DNA of 64,000 bases, from the NCBI RefSeq assembly GCF_023516615.1, contig NZ_JAMGBF010000054.1, forward strand, positions 1 through 64,000, given 5' to 3'. This document shows positions 15,226-23,285 of this stretch, piece by piece. Position 1 is the stretch's first letter. The number at the start of each line of letters is the position of its first letter. This DNA is from Streptomyces panaciradicis (GTDB lineage: Bacteria; Actinomycetota; Actinomycetes; Streptomycetales; Streptomycetaceae). Made by a program: the position numbers and the translations under genes. The notes below the pieces were generated by a model. That model did not search any database. It saw only the letters and a list, made by a program, of their open reading frames with translations, and was not told where the DNA came from.

Positions 15226-16413
15226 TCAGGCCCGGCTAAGCCACAGGTCGGGGCCGAAGACCTCGTAGTGGATGTCGGCCGGGGCGACCCCCCTGTCGAT
15301 CAGCTGGGCGCGCACCGCCCGCATGAAGGGCAGCGGTCCGCACAGGTACGCGCGCGTGCCCGCCGCCACGTCGACGGCGTCGAGGTCGACCAGGCCGGTG
15401 CGGGCGCCCGGGGTCGCGTCCCGCTCGTACCAGAAGTGCACGGCCGCGTCCGGGAGCTTGCCGGCGTAGGCCTCGTGGTCGGCGCGCAGGGCGTGGTCGG
15501 CGGGGGAGCGGTCACCGTGGACGACCGTGACCGGGGCGCGGTGGCCGGTCTCCGCGAGGCGCGCCAGCATGGCGACCATCGGCGTCACGCCGATGCCGGC
15601 GGAGGCGAGCAGCAGGGGGGTGCCGGCGGCGTCGTCCAGGACGAGGTCGCCGTACGGGGCGGACAGCTCCAGGACGTCGCCCTCGCGCACGCGCGCGTGC
15701 AGATGGTTCGACACCTCGCCGTCGGGCGCGTCGCCGTCGTCCCGGACCCGCTTGACGCTGATCTGCCGCAGGGTCGAACCGGGTGCCCCGGACAGGCTGT
15801 ACTGGCGTATCTGGCGGGCGCCGTCCGGCAGCTCGGCGCGCACGGAGACGTACTGGCCGGCGCGGAAGTCGGCGACCGGCCCGCCGTCGGCCGGGCGCAG
15901 CCGGAAGGTGACCACGTCCGCGGTCTCGGCGACGCGCTCGACCACCTCCCAGTTCCGCCGGCCCGGTTCGCCGGACTCCTCGTACAGGCGCTTCTCGATC
16001 GCGACGAGGGCGTTCGCCATCAGCCAGTAGACCTCGTCCCAGGCGGCCGCGACCTCGGGGGTGACGGCCTCGCCGAGGACGCCGGCGATGGCGGCGAAGA
16101 GGTGCTCGTGGACGAGCGCGTACTGCTCGGGTGTGATGCCCAGGGAGGCGTGCTTGTGGGCGATGCGGGCCAGCATCGCGTCCGGACGCGACTCCGGGTG
16201 CTCCAGGAGGTGCGTGGCGAAGGCCGCGATCGAACCGGCGAGCGCCTGGCGCTGTGTGCCGGCCGCCTGGTTGCCGCGGTTGAACAGGTCGCGCAGCAGC
16301 TCGGGGCGGGCGGTGAACAGGCCGGCGTAGAAGCGCTCGGTGATCTCGTCGAGGTGCGCGCCGACGGCGGGGAGGGTGGCGCGGACGGTGACGGCGGCTG
16401 ACTCGGACAGCAT
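15226..16413 (-). CDS. hmp: Flavohaemoglobin, nitric oxide dioxygenase
   Basis: A 395-residue cytosolic enzyme that turns NO and O2 into nitrate using NAD(P)H. The globin domain (about 1-140) has the distal Tyr29 (ERFYAGLF), a Gln near 54 (GTQRQAL) and the proximal His88 in AHKHASLGITPEQY. The FAD domain (about 150-255) has RQYSLSGAPG. The NAD domain has GIGVTPMVAML and ends with YEVFGPDLW. These are all the parts of a full-length Hmp. ATG 16413 has AAGAGGAG about five bases upstream, an excellent ribosome site. The NsrR-type site at 16476-16498 sits in its promoter, so it is expected to be induced by NO. Confidence 0.96.
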   Translation of the reverse strand: MLSESAAVTVRATLPAVGAHLDEITERFYAGLFTARPELLRDLFNRGNQAAGTQRQALAGSIAAFATHLLEHPESRPDAMLARIAHKHASLGITPEQYALVHEHLFAAIAGVLGEAVTPEVAAAWDEVYWLMANALVAIEKRLYEESGEPGRRNWEVVERVAETADVVTFRLRPADGGPVADFRAGQYVSVRAELPDGARQIRQYSLSGAPGSTLRQISVKRVRDDGDAPDGEVSNHLHARVREGDVLELSAPYGDLVLDDAAGTPLLLASAGIGVTPMVAMLARLAETGHRAPVTVVHGDRSPADHALRADHEAYAGKLPDAAVHFWYERDATPGARTGLVDLDAVDVAAGTRAYLCGPLPFMRAVRAQLIDRGVAPADIHYEVFGPDLWLSRA

Positions 16414-16475
16414 CGGGACTCCTCTTGGTCCTCCGAGCCCGGTCCTGCGAACTCGGCTGATCGGAACCGTAGTTA

Positions 16476-16498
16476 AACTTGCATCTGAGATGCAAATT
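16476..16498. promoter_or_regulatory. NsrR-type operator before hmp
   Basis: AACTTGCATCT and AGATGCAAATT flank one central G. The inner TTGCATCT / AGATGCAA pair is perfectly symmetric. It fits the 11-1-11 NsrR site known from Streptomyces hmp promoters and lies 63 bases before the hmp start. Confidence 0.85.
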
Positions 16499-16746
16499 AT
16501 CGAGGAGTGGCGTCGCTCACGGACGAAGCGGGTCCGGGCGTTACGGATGTCGGTCCGAGCAGGCAAGATGGGCTGCGGAGCCGTACACCCGCCGCCGTGC
16601 GTGAGGCGTTCAGCCCGAGGCCGTTTCGACGATCAAGGTCGGCAACGCGCATGAAATGCTGTTGTGGTGTGATGCTCAGGTGCCCGACCGCCTCCTGCGG
16701 GACACGGAGACAGGCGGCCTGACCAGCAAGGATGGGGAAGCGGAAG
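16499..16746 (+). other. Intergenic region before the glnA-like gene
   Basis: With the hmp leader this makes a 333-base gap. It should contain the promoter of the glutamine-synthetase-like gene. I see no clear GlnR half-sites, hairpin or short gene in it. Confidence 0.5.
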
Positions 16747-18108
16747 ATGGACAAGCAGCAGGAGTTCGTGCTCCGGACCTTGGAGGAGCGCGACATCCGG
16801 TTCGTACGCCTGTGGTTCACGGACGTGCTGGGCTTCCTCAAGTCCGTCGCCGTGGCCCCGGCCGAGCTGGAACAGGCCTTCGACGAGGGCATCGGCTTCG
16901 ACGGCTCGGCCATCGAGGGCTTCGCCCGCGTATACGAGTCCGACATGATCGCCAAGCCGGACCCGTCCACCTTCCAGATCCTGCCCTGGCGCGCCGAGGC
17001 CCCCGGCACCGCCCGCATGTTCTGCGACATCCTCATGCCGGACGGCTCCCCGTCCTTCGCGGACCCGCGCTACGTCCTCAAGCGCGCCCTCACGCGCGGC
17101 TCCGACCTGGGCTTCACCTTCTACACCCACCCCGAGATCGAGTTCTTCCTGCTGAAGGACCGCCCCCTCGACGGCACCCGCCCCACCCCCGCCGACAACT
17201 CCGGCTACTTCGACCACACCCCGCAGAACATCGGCATGGACTTCCGCCGCCAGGCGATCACCATGCTGGAGTCGATGGGCATCTCGGTCGAGTTCTCCCA
17301 CCACGAGGGCGCCCCCGGCCAGCAGGAGATCGACCTGCGCTACGCCGACGCCCTCTCGACGGCCGACAACATCATGACCTTCCGCCTGGTCATGAAGCAG
17401 GTGGCGCTGGAGCAGGGCGTCCAGGCGACGTTCATGCCGAAGCCGTTCTCGGAGCACCCCGGCTCCGGCATGCACACCCACCTCTCCCTCTTCGAGGGCG
17501 ACCGCAACGCGTTCTACGAGTCCGGCTCGGAGTACCAGCTCTCCAAGGTCGGCCGCTCCTTCATCGCCGGCCTGCTCCGCCACGCGGCGGAGATCTCCGC
17601 GGTCACCAACCAGTGGGTCAACTCCTACAAGCGCATCTGGGGCGGTTCCGAGCGCACCGCCGGCGCCGGCGGCGAGGCCCCCTCCTACATCTGCTGGGGC
17701 CACAACAACCGCAGCGCCCTGGTCCGCGTCCCCATGTACAAGCCCGGCAAGACCGGCTCCGCGCGCGTGGAGGTCCGCTCCATCGACTCCGGCGCCAACC
17801 CCTACCTCACCTACGCCGTCCTCCTGGCCGCGGGCCTGAAGGGCATCGAGGAGGGCTACGAACTCCCGCCGGGCGCCGAGGACGACGTCTGGGCCCTCTC
17901 CGACGCCGAACGCCGCGCGATGGGCATCGAGCCGCTCCCCCAGAACCTGGGCGAGGCCCTGACCCTGATGGAACGCAGCGACCTGGTCGCGGAGACCCTG
18001 GGCGAACACGTCTTCGACTTCTTCCTGCGCAACAAGCGGCAGGAGTGGGAGGAGTACCGCTCCGAGGTGACGGCCTTCGAGCTGCGGAAGAACCTGCCCG
18101 TGCTGTAG
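16747..18108 (+). CDS. glnA2: Glutamine synthetase-like enzyme (GlnA2-type, probable gamma-glutamylpolyamine synthetase)
   Basis: A 453-residue member of the type I glutamine-synthetase family. Visible motifs are GFDGSAIEGFARVYESDM (beta-grasp domain, about 55-72), THPEIEFFLL, GMHTHLSLFEG, KRIWGGSERTAGAGGEAPSY near the ATP site and RVEVRSIDSGANPYL. The sequence and the gene neighbourhood (glnE, glnII, mal genes) recall SCO2241/GlnA2 of S. coelicolor, which is reported to act on polyamines rather than ammonia. That specificity is taken from the homologue, not read from the sequence. A Tyr is present in EEGYELPP, where GlnA has the adenylylated Tyr in NLYDLP. ATG 16747 has GGAAG six bases upstream; ATG 16732 is less well placed. 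Confidence 0.88.
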   Translation: MDKQQEFVLRTLEERDIRFVRLWFTDVLGFLKSVAVAPAELEQAFDEGIGFDGSAIEGFARVYESDMIAKPDPSTFQILPWRAEAPGTARMFCDILMPDGSPSFADPRYVLKRALTRGSDLGFTFYTHPEIEFFLLKDRPLDGTRPTPADNSGYFDHTPQNIGMDFRRQAITMLESMGISVEFSHHEGAPGQQEIDLRYADALSTADNIMTFRLVMKQVALEQGVQATFMPKPFSEHPGSGMHTHLSLFEGDRNAFYESGSEYQLSKVGRSFIAGLLRHAAEISAVTNQWVNSYKRIWGGSERTAGAGGEAPSYICWGHNNRSALVRVPMYKPGKTGSARVEVRSIDSGANPYLTYAVLLAAGLKGIEEGYELPPGAEDDVWALSDAERRAMGIEPLPQNLGEALTLMERSDLVAETLGEHVFDFFLRNKRQEWEEYRSEVTAFELRKNLPVL

Positions 18109-18357
18109 GGCGGTTGAGTGAGCGGGTGGGGTCGGCGGTCATGGACCGTCGGCCCTTCTTCGTCTTCGGGCGGTGGGGTGGCGGGGTGTGCAAGGGGCCG
18201 CATGGTGCTGATGTGCGGCTTTCGTGCCCTTCCTGGTGGTGGGGCGTGGCCGAACGCTGGAAGGGCCGGGGTTCGACTTGCGTGCGGGCGGGGCGTCCTC
18301 GTTCCGGCGGGTTCGGATGTCACGGCTGAGGGTTCACCCGAGAGAAGGTGTTCGAGC

Positions 18358-19119
18358 ATGGCGACAGCTGTGGAGCGGGCCTCGTCGAGGAGGAGCAAGA
18401 GTCTCGCGGTTCCCCTCGCGTGGCTTTTCGAGGCGCTCGGAGTGCTGAACCAGGGGTCGAGCCGGGCGCCGGCCAACCCGTCCCCGGAGGAGGCGGCCAG
18501 GACCGTCGGCGTGAGCACGAACACGCTGAACGTCACGCGGGTGCTGGGGCTGGGGGCGTTCATCACCGTAACGGGCGCCGCCGCTCTGGGACTCTTCGCC
18601 GTCGACAAGAAGACGGACGCGGCGTCTGTCGTGGTCGCGGCCTATGCCAGTGTCGGTGTCATCGTCGCCGCGGCCCTGCTGACGGCGGCGATCATCGTCA
18701 GCGCCGACATCCGGGCCCGCGTGGCCGTGAACGCCCCCACCGCGCTGACCGCTCTCGGCAGGAGGTCCGCGGTACAGGGTGTTTCCGCCGGGGTCAGCGA
18801 CACCCAGGCGTTTGTCGCGGCCTGGCACGACGCGCTGGACGTCCTCAGGGGTGCCCTGAAGGAGTCCGAGCAGTACGTCGACGATCAACTCACGGCCTGG
18901 CTCGACGCCTGCGCCAGCACCCACCGCACGGCGCAGTTGCAGCCGGCGGAGGAGCAGCGGGCCATGCACGCCCGGCTCCAGGCCAGTCAGCGGCTCGTCC
19001 TGGGCAGGTTCGAGAGCCTGATCGGGGAAGAGGACGCGAGGGCACGGATGAGGTCGCGGGCCGAGATCGCGTACGTGCTCGAGGCCATGGACCGGAGCAT
19101 TCACCTGCTCAAGGTGTAG
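18358..19119 (+). CDS. Unknown protein with two membrane helices
   Basis: 253 residues with no family I recognise. Residues 1-55 are basic then mixed (ERASSRRSKSLAVPLAWLF). Two hydrophobic helices lie about 60-80 (GLGAFITVTGAAALGLFAV) and 88-112 (VVAAYASVGVIVAAALLTA), with a short loop containing DKKTD. The following 140 residues are charged and helical (DALDVLRGALKESEQYVDDQL; EEQRAMHARLQASQRLVLGRF), probably cytosolic and coiled-coil-like. ATG 18358 has AAGGTG eight bases before it, and the frame upstream of it looks non-coding. It is on its own between the glnA-like gene and a convergent gene 15 bases away. The 18109-18357 gap shows nothing clear. Confidence 0.72.
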   Translation: MATAVERASSRRSKSLAVPLAWLFEALGVLNQGSSRAPANPSPEEAARTVGVSTNTLNVTRVLGLGAFITVTGAAALGLFAVDKKTDAASVVVAAYASVGVIVAAALLTAAIIVSADIRARVAVNAPTALTALGRRSAVQGVSAGVSDTQAFVAAWHDALDVLRGALKESEQYVDDQLTAWLDACASTHRTAQLQPAEEQRAMHARLQASQRLVLGRFESLIGEEDARARMRSRAEIAYVLEAMDRSIHLLKV

Positions 19120-19134
19120 CCGCCGCGCGGGTGG

Positions 19135-20157
19135 CTACGGGCCGGTGTACGCCGGGGACACCGCCGCGGTGCTGATGCGTCGGGGCTTTCCGCCGCCGTC
19201 CGCCGGGATCGTGTACAGGTCCGCGCCGTAGTCGCCGGGCAGGGCGTAGACCAGGGTGTGGTCGTCGCGCCAGACCGCCTGGTCGTCGACGCTGCGGGGT
19301 TCGGCCAGGGGGGTTTCCCGCATGGTGCGCAGGTCCAGGACGTACAGACGCCAGGGGGCGTCCTTGGGGAGGCCCTTCACCCGTTTCTTGAAGGCGATCC
19401 GGGTGCCGTCGGGGGACAGGGACGGGCACTCCACGTCGGTGTGGAGCGTGGTGAGCGTGCGGGCGCGCAGGTCGCCCCGGACCAGGTAGGTTTGGCCCTT
19501 CGTCGCCATCGTCGCGTAGAACGTGCGGTCGTCCGAAGCGAACGTCACGCCCCAGAAGTTCAGGTCCGCCGCGCGATAGGGGCGGCCGTCCTTCAGCACC
19601 CGGTAGGCCTCCAGGGACGGGGTCAGCTTCCCGGAGCGGACGTCCACGATCGCCGCGCGGGTCGAGAAGTTCGTGCCGGCGTACGAGTCGCCGCCCACGA
19701 AGGCCGTCCACGCGGCGAAGTGGCCCGTCGGGGAGACGCGGGCGCGGGACGGGATGCCCGGCACGTCGTACCTCGACCGCTCCTTCAGGTGGGCGTCGAG
19801 GACGACCGCCCGGTAGGTGTCGGAGACGGCGCCGTGCACCGCCTGCAGGCACACTCCGGTGCCCGAGGCGGCGTAGAAGCGCAGGCACTTGACGCCGGAG
19901 GCGGTGCGCGGGCCGGAAGGGTCGGTCGCCCGGACCGTCGTCAGCTCGTCGCGGTGCGGGCCCCAGGCCATGTTCCGGAAGACCATGCGGCCGGGGGTGG
20001 TCAGGGTGACCGTTCCGGAGGTCACCCGGGGGCCGCCGGGCTGGGCCTGGTCACGGCGTTCCGCGCGGGCCGAGGCGTGCAGGAGCGAGGCCACGGCGAC
20101 CGCCGCGAGCGCGACCAGGGCCGCCAGCAGGACGAGGATGCGGTTGCGCAGGGTCAT
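19135..20157 (-). CDS. Membrane-anchored TolB-like beta-propeller protein
   Basis: 340 residues. One N-terminal helix (ILVLLAALVALAAVAVASLL) anchors the protein or acts as a signal. The rest reads as repeated beta-propeller blades of the WD40/TolB type, for example VECPSLSPDGTRIAFKKRV, DDQAVWRDDHTLVYALPG and ARVSPTGHFAAWTAFVGG. Such domains bind partners rather than catalyse. ATG 20157 has GGAAGG about six bases before it. It is the third gene of a minus-strand operon after the phosphoesterase and the MFS gene, 82 bases downstream of the latter. Its partner is unknown. Confidence 0.8.
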   Translation of the reverse strand: MTLRNRILVLLAALVALAAVAVASLLHASARAERRDQAQPGGPRVTSGTVTLTTPGRMVFRNMAWGPHRDELTTVRATDPSGPRTASGVKCLRFYAASGTGVCLQAVHGAVSDTYRAVVLDAHLKERSRYDVPGIPSRARVSPTGHFAAWTAFVGGDSYAGTNFSTRAAIVDVRSGKLTPSLEAYRVLKDGRPYRAADLNFWGVTFASDDRTFYATMATKGQTYLVRGDLRARTLTTLHTDVECPSLSPDGTRIAFKKRVKGLPKDAPWRLYVLDLRTMRETPLAEPRSVDDQAVWRDDHTLVYALPGDYGADLYTIPADGGGKPRRISTAAVSPAYTGP

Positions 20158-20239
20158 GCGGGGACCTTCCGGGCGGCGGCACGGCGCGAGACGGTGAGGG
20201 GCGGGAGCGCGGGCGGGGTCGGGGTCGGGGCCGGGGTCA

Positions 20240-21532
20240 TCATGCGGCCGCCCCCGTTGCCTTAGGTCCCGCAGGTGCTCCAGGGCGCAGAAGGGCCAGG
20301 GACACCGCCGCGCACAGCGCCAGCGTCACCGTCGACGCCAGCAGCGCCGTACGGTCGCCCCACAGCGACCACGCGGCGCCGAACCCCAGCGAGCAGGCGA
20401 ACCGGGCGAGTGCCTGGCCGGTCTGCACGACCGCGAGGCCCGACGACCGCAGGTGCTCCGGCACGCCGTCCGAGGCCGCCGCCATCAGCACGCCGTCGGT
20501 GGCCGCGTAGAACGCGCCGTGCAGGAGGAGGACGGCGCAGGGGAGCGCGGGGCCGTGCCAGGCGGTGAGCAGCAGCGCGTACGCGGTCAGCAGGGCGCCG
20601 TGGCCGGCGAGGAAGACCCGCCACCGGCCCACCCGGTCCGCCAGCCTGCCGAGCGGCACCGCGAGCAGCAGGAACGCCGCCGCCGTGCCCAGCGGGAGCA
20701 GCGCGAACCAGCGGTCGGGGACGCCGAGGCGGTGTTGCAGGAGCAGGTACACGAAGGAGTCGCTCACGGTCGCCAGGCCCAGCAGGAGCGCGCAGACCGT
20801 GACGCGGCGGACGTCGCGGCGGCGCAGCAGGCCGACCGCGGCGCGCAGCGTGGGGCGTACGGCGGCCTCGAGCGCCGGTGCCGTCGACGACCCCGGCACG
20901 AACAGCACCAGGACCAGCACCCCGAGCGCGGCCACGCAGAAGCTGACCGTGAACACCGCGTCGTAGCCGTCCACCGTCGCCCGCAGGATCAGGAAGGCCA
21001 CCAGCGGGCCCAGCAGCGCGCCCGCCGTGTCCATCGCCCGGTGCACGCCGAAGGAGCGGCCCCGGGTCTCGGGTGTCGACGACAGGGAGATGAGCGCGTC
21101 CCGCGGGGCCGTGCGCAGGCCCTTGCCCGTGCGGTCGGCGGCCAGGACCAGGCCGATGGGGGTGAGGGAGTGGGCCAGCAGCAGGAGGGGCTTGCAGAGG
21201 GCCGAGATGCCGTAGCCCAGGCCCGCCACCGCCTTGTGGCGGCCGCCGCCCCGGTCGGCGAGATGGCCCCCGGCCAGGCGTACGAGCGCCGAGAAGCCGT
21301 TGTAGACGCCGTCCAGGAGCCCGAAGCCCAGCGGGGACAGGCCGAGGCTCGTGACGAGGTACAGGGGGAGCACCGCCGTCACCATCTCCGACGAGACGTC
21401 GGTGATCAGGCTGACGGTGCCGAGCGCGAGGACGGTGGGCGCGACCGCGGTGCGGCGCCACCCGGCCCGTGCGGGCCGGGCGGCGCCTTCCGCGGACGCC
21501 GGCGGGGCCGCGCGGCTGTCCGCTACGTACAC
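20240..21532 (-). CDS. MFS transporter
   Basis: 430 residues and about 12 membrane helices. The N-terminal helix pair reads TVLALGTVSLITDVSSEMVTAVLPLYLV and is followed by LSPLGFGLLDGVYNG and the motif-A form GGHLADRGGGRHKAVAGLGY. RTGKGLRTAPRDALISLSS is typical of a subfamily of efflux-type MFS proteins of unknown substrate. The start is GTG 21532, one base after the TGA of the phosphoesterase gene, which points to coupled translation. It belongs to an operon with the phosphoesterase upstream and the propeller protein downstream, so the three may act on one extracellular compound. Confidence 0.88.
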   Translation of the reverse strand: MYVADSRAAPPASAEGAARPARAGWRRTAVAPTVLALGTVSLITDVSSEMVTAVLPLYLVTSLGLSPLGFGLLDGVYNGFSALVRLAGGHLADRGGGRHKAVAGLGYGISALCKPLLLLAHSLTPIGLVLAADRTGKGLRTAPRDALISLSSTPETRGRSFGVHRAMDTAGALLGPLVAFLILRATVDGYDAVFTVSFCVAALGVLVLVLFVPGSSTAPALEAAVRPTLRAAVGLLRRRDVRRVTVCALLLGLATVSDSFVYLLLQHRLGVPDRWFALLPLGTAAAFLLLAVPLGRLADRVGRWRVFLAGHGALLTAYALLLTAWHGPALPCAVLLLHGAFYAATDGVLMAAASDGVPEHLRSSGLAVVQTGQALARFACSLGFGAAWSLWGDRTALLASTVTLALCAAVSLALLRPGAPAGPKATGAAA

Positions 21533-21533
21533 G

Positions 21534-22436
21534 TCAGGACGCCCAGATGCCCGTGATGTCCGTCGCGGAGGCCGCGTTGCCCGCGTGCGTGGACAGGCCC
21601 TGCGTGTCCTCCAGGGTGCGCAGCAGGTCGTAGTGGTTGTAGGTGGCCGAGGACGAGGAGCCCGCCGTCACCGGCTGGCCGTACAGGACCGTCGGGATGC
21701 GGTTGCCCGACAGCCGGTTGTCCTCGTCGAAGGTGACGACGAGCAGGCTGTTGTGGGTCTTGGCCCAGGTGGCGTAGCCGCCCAGGTTGTTCTTCAGCCA
21801 GGTGTCGCCGGTGGACACCGAGCAGTCGTGCATGTCGCTGCACAGGTTGGGGGTGACGAAGGAGATCTGCGGCAGCGTCGAGTAGTCGGTGGGGAACTGC
21901 GCGAACGTCTTCGCGGTCGACGTCGGCACGTTCTTGAAGCCGAACCACGGGTCGTGCTTCTGTGCGTAGTTGCCGCTGCTGCACGTGGTCGAGCCCTGGC
22001 TGGGCAGCGACTCGTTGTAGCTGGCCCAGGTGCGGCCGGCCGCGATGGCCTCCGAGGCGAGGTTGGCGGCCGAGGAGAAGCCCGGGGTGACGCAGCTGTC
22101 GTCGGTGACGCCCTGGGTGGAGCCGGAGAACAGGGCGTAGTAGTTCGGCTGGCTCGGGTGGGTGATGCCGTACGACTGGGTCAGGTTCGCCCCGCCGGTC
22201 TTCAGCGAGTTGATGTACGGCGCGCTGGAGGAGCCGATGACCTGGCTGTAGGCGTGGTTCTCCATGACCACGACGACCACGTGGTCCGGGGTCGGCACGG
22301 CCGAGGCCGCGGACGAGGAGCCGCCGAGGCCGGTCCACAGACCGACGGCCGCGGCCGTGAAGGCGAGCGTGGACGCGAGTGCGGCGCGGCCGCGGCGGGC
22401 CCTCGGACGGGCAGGACTTGCGGTACTGCCGGACAC
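21534..22436 (-). CDS. Secreted phosphoesterase (PF04185, acid phosphatase/phospholipase C-like)
   Basis: A 300-residue exported hydrolase. After a basic stretch, residues 18-45 form a signal or anchor (ALASTLAFTAAAVGLWTG). The catalytic domain starts with PDHVVVVVMENHAYSQVIGS, whose Glu-Asn pair is the metal-binding start of the family. It continues with GITHPSQPNYYALFSGSTQG (nucleophile Ser/Thr region), PWFGFKN, CSDMHDCSV, VVTFDEDN and YNHYDLLRTLED near the end. Members release phosphate from phosphate esters or lipids. GTG 22436 has GGAGG five bases upstream. It heads the three-gene operon with the MFS and propeller genes. Confidence 0.88.
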   Translation of the reverse strand: MSGSTASPARPRARRGRAALASTLAFTAAAVGLWTGLGGSSSAASAVPTPDHVVVVVMENHAYSQVIGSSSAPYINSLKTGGANLTQSYGITHPSQPNYYALFSGSTQGVTDDSCVTPGFSSAANLASEAIAAGRTWASYNESLPSQGSTTCSSGNYAQKHDPWFGFKNVPTSTAKTFAQFPTDYSTLPQISFVTPNLCSDMHDCSVSTGDTWLKNNLGGYATWAKTHNSLLVVTFDEDNRLSGNRIPTVLYGQPVTAGSSSSATYNHYDLLRTLEDTQGLSTHAGNAASATDITGIWAS

Positions 22437-22546
22437 ATCAACCTCCGGAGGGGGGAAGGGCGGGGCTGGCGGTGCGGACAGAGCATGCACACGCCAACAT
22501 GCCCGCGCCCCACCGTGCCCAACCGGAGGGATGAAGAGCGGGTGAA

Positions 22547-22987
22547 CTACTGCCGCTCGGCGGCCTGCCGCGCCAGCACCTCGTGCAGCGGCTCGGTCGC
22601 GCGGCGGCGGTACTCCTGGATCGCCCATCCGTTGCCGTCCGGGTCCTTGAAGTACAGGAAGGTGGCCCCGTCCTGGTCGGTGAACCGCTGCGGCTCGCTC
22701 ACCTCGAGACCGCGCGCGGTCAGCTCGTCGTACGCGGCCTTCGCGTCGCTCACACAGAGCTGCATCCCGTGGTACGTACCAGGCTGCGGCATGCCGGTCG
22801 GCACCTGCAACCCGTCGACCAGCGCGATGGAACAGCCGGAGCCGGGCGGGGTGAGCTGGACGATCCGCACGCCCTCCATCACCTCGCCGTCGAGGTCCAC
22901 GTGGAAGCCGACCTTGTCCCGGTAGAACTCCTTGGCGCGGTCCACGTCGGAGACCGGCAGCAGGATCACTTCGAGGCTCATGTCCAT
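22547..22987 (-). CDS. Glyoxalase/VOC superfamily protein
   Basis: A 146-residue single VOC module. It starts with SLEVILLPVSDVDRAKEFYRDKVGF, the usual first beta-alpha motif with its charged metal-site region. TYHGMQLCVSDAKAAYDELTARG and TFLYFKDPDGNGWAIQEY follow; the last carries the family's DPDGN turn and a Glu ligand. The fold serves lyases, dioxygenases and resistance proteins alike, so the reaction is not predictable. ATG 22987 is preferred because AGGGAG lies nine bases before it; ATG 22981 is the alternative. Its promoter region is the tandem-repeat segment before glnE. Confidence 0.87.
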   Translation of the reverse strand: MDMSLEVILLPVSDVDRAKEFYRDKVGFHVDLDGEVMEGVRIVQLTPPGSGCSIALVDGLQVPTGMPQPGTYHGMQLCVSDAKAAYDELTARGLEVSEPQRFTDQDGATFLYFKDPDGNGWAIQEYRRRATEPLHEVLARQAAERQ

Positions 22988-23061
22988 GAAAACGACTCCC
23001 TCGTCGTCGTACGGCTCCTCAACACCGAAGCGCGAAAACCGTCCCGGGCGCCACCGAATAC

Positions 23062-23194
23062 CGTCCGGCGCGCCGCCGACCGACCCCCCGGCGCGCCGCC
23101 GACTGACCTCCGGCGCGCCGCCGACCGACCTCCGGGGCACGACCGATCCACGTCCGGCACGCCACCGATCGACGTCCGGCGCGCCACCGAACAG
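23062..23194. repeat. Six imperfect 22-bp tandem repeats between the VOC gene and glnE
   Basis: Unit CGTCCGGCGCGCCGCCGACC plus GA recurs six times, starting at 23062, 23084 (23 bases), 23107, 23129, 23151 and 23173. All but the fourth and fifth copies carry the palindrome GGCGCGCC. The array lies between two divergent genes, about 75 bases from the VOC start and 92 from the glnE start. It may be a variable repeat or a regulator platform at two-helix-turn spacing. Confidence 0.8.
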
Positions 23195-23285
23195 CGCGAA
23201 GGCGAGGGGCTCCGCCCGGGCGCCCGTGTCGGTGGCTGCGGTTAGGCTCGGGCCAGTACGACCTTGATCCGAGGGGAGGCCGCGG

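Noticed and set aside
23062..23194. CRISPR array before glnE
   Set aside because: Units are contiguous with no unique spacers and no cas genes nearby.
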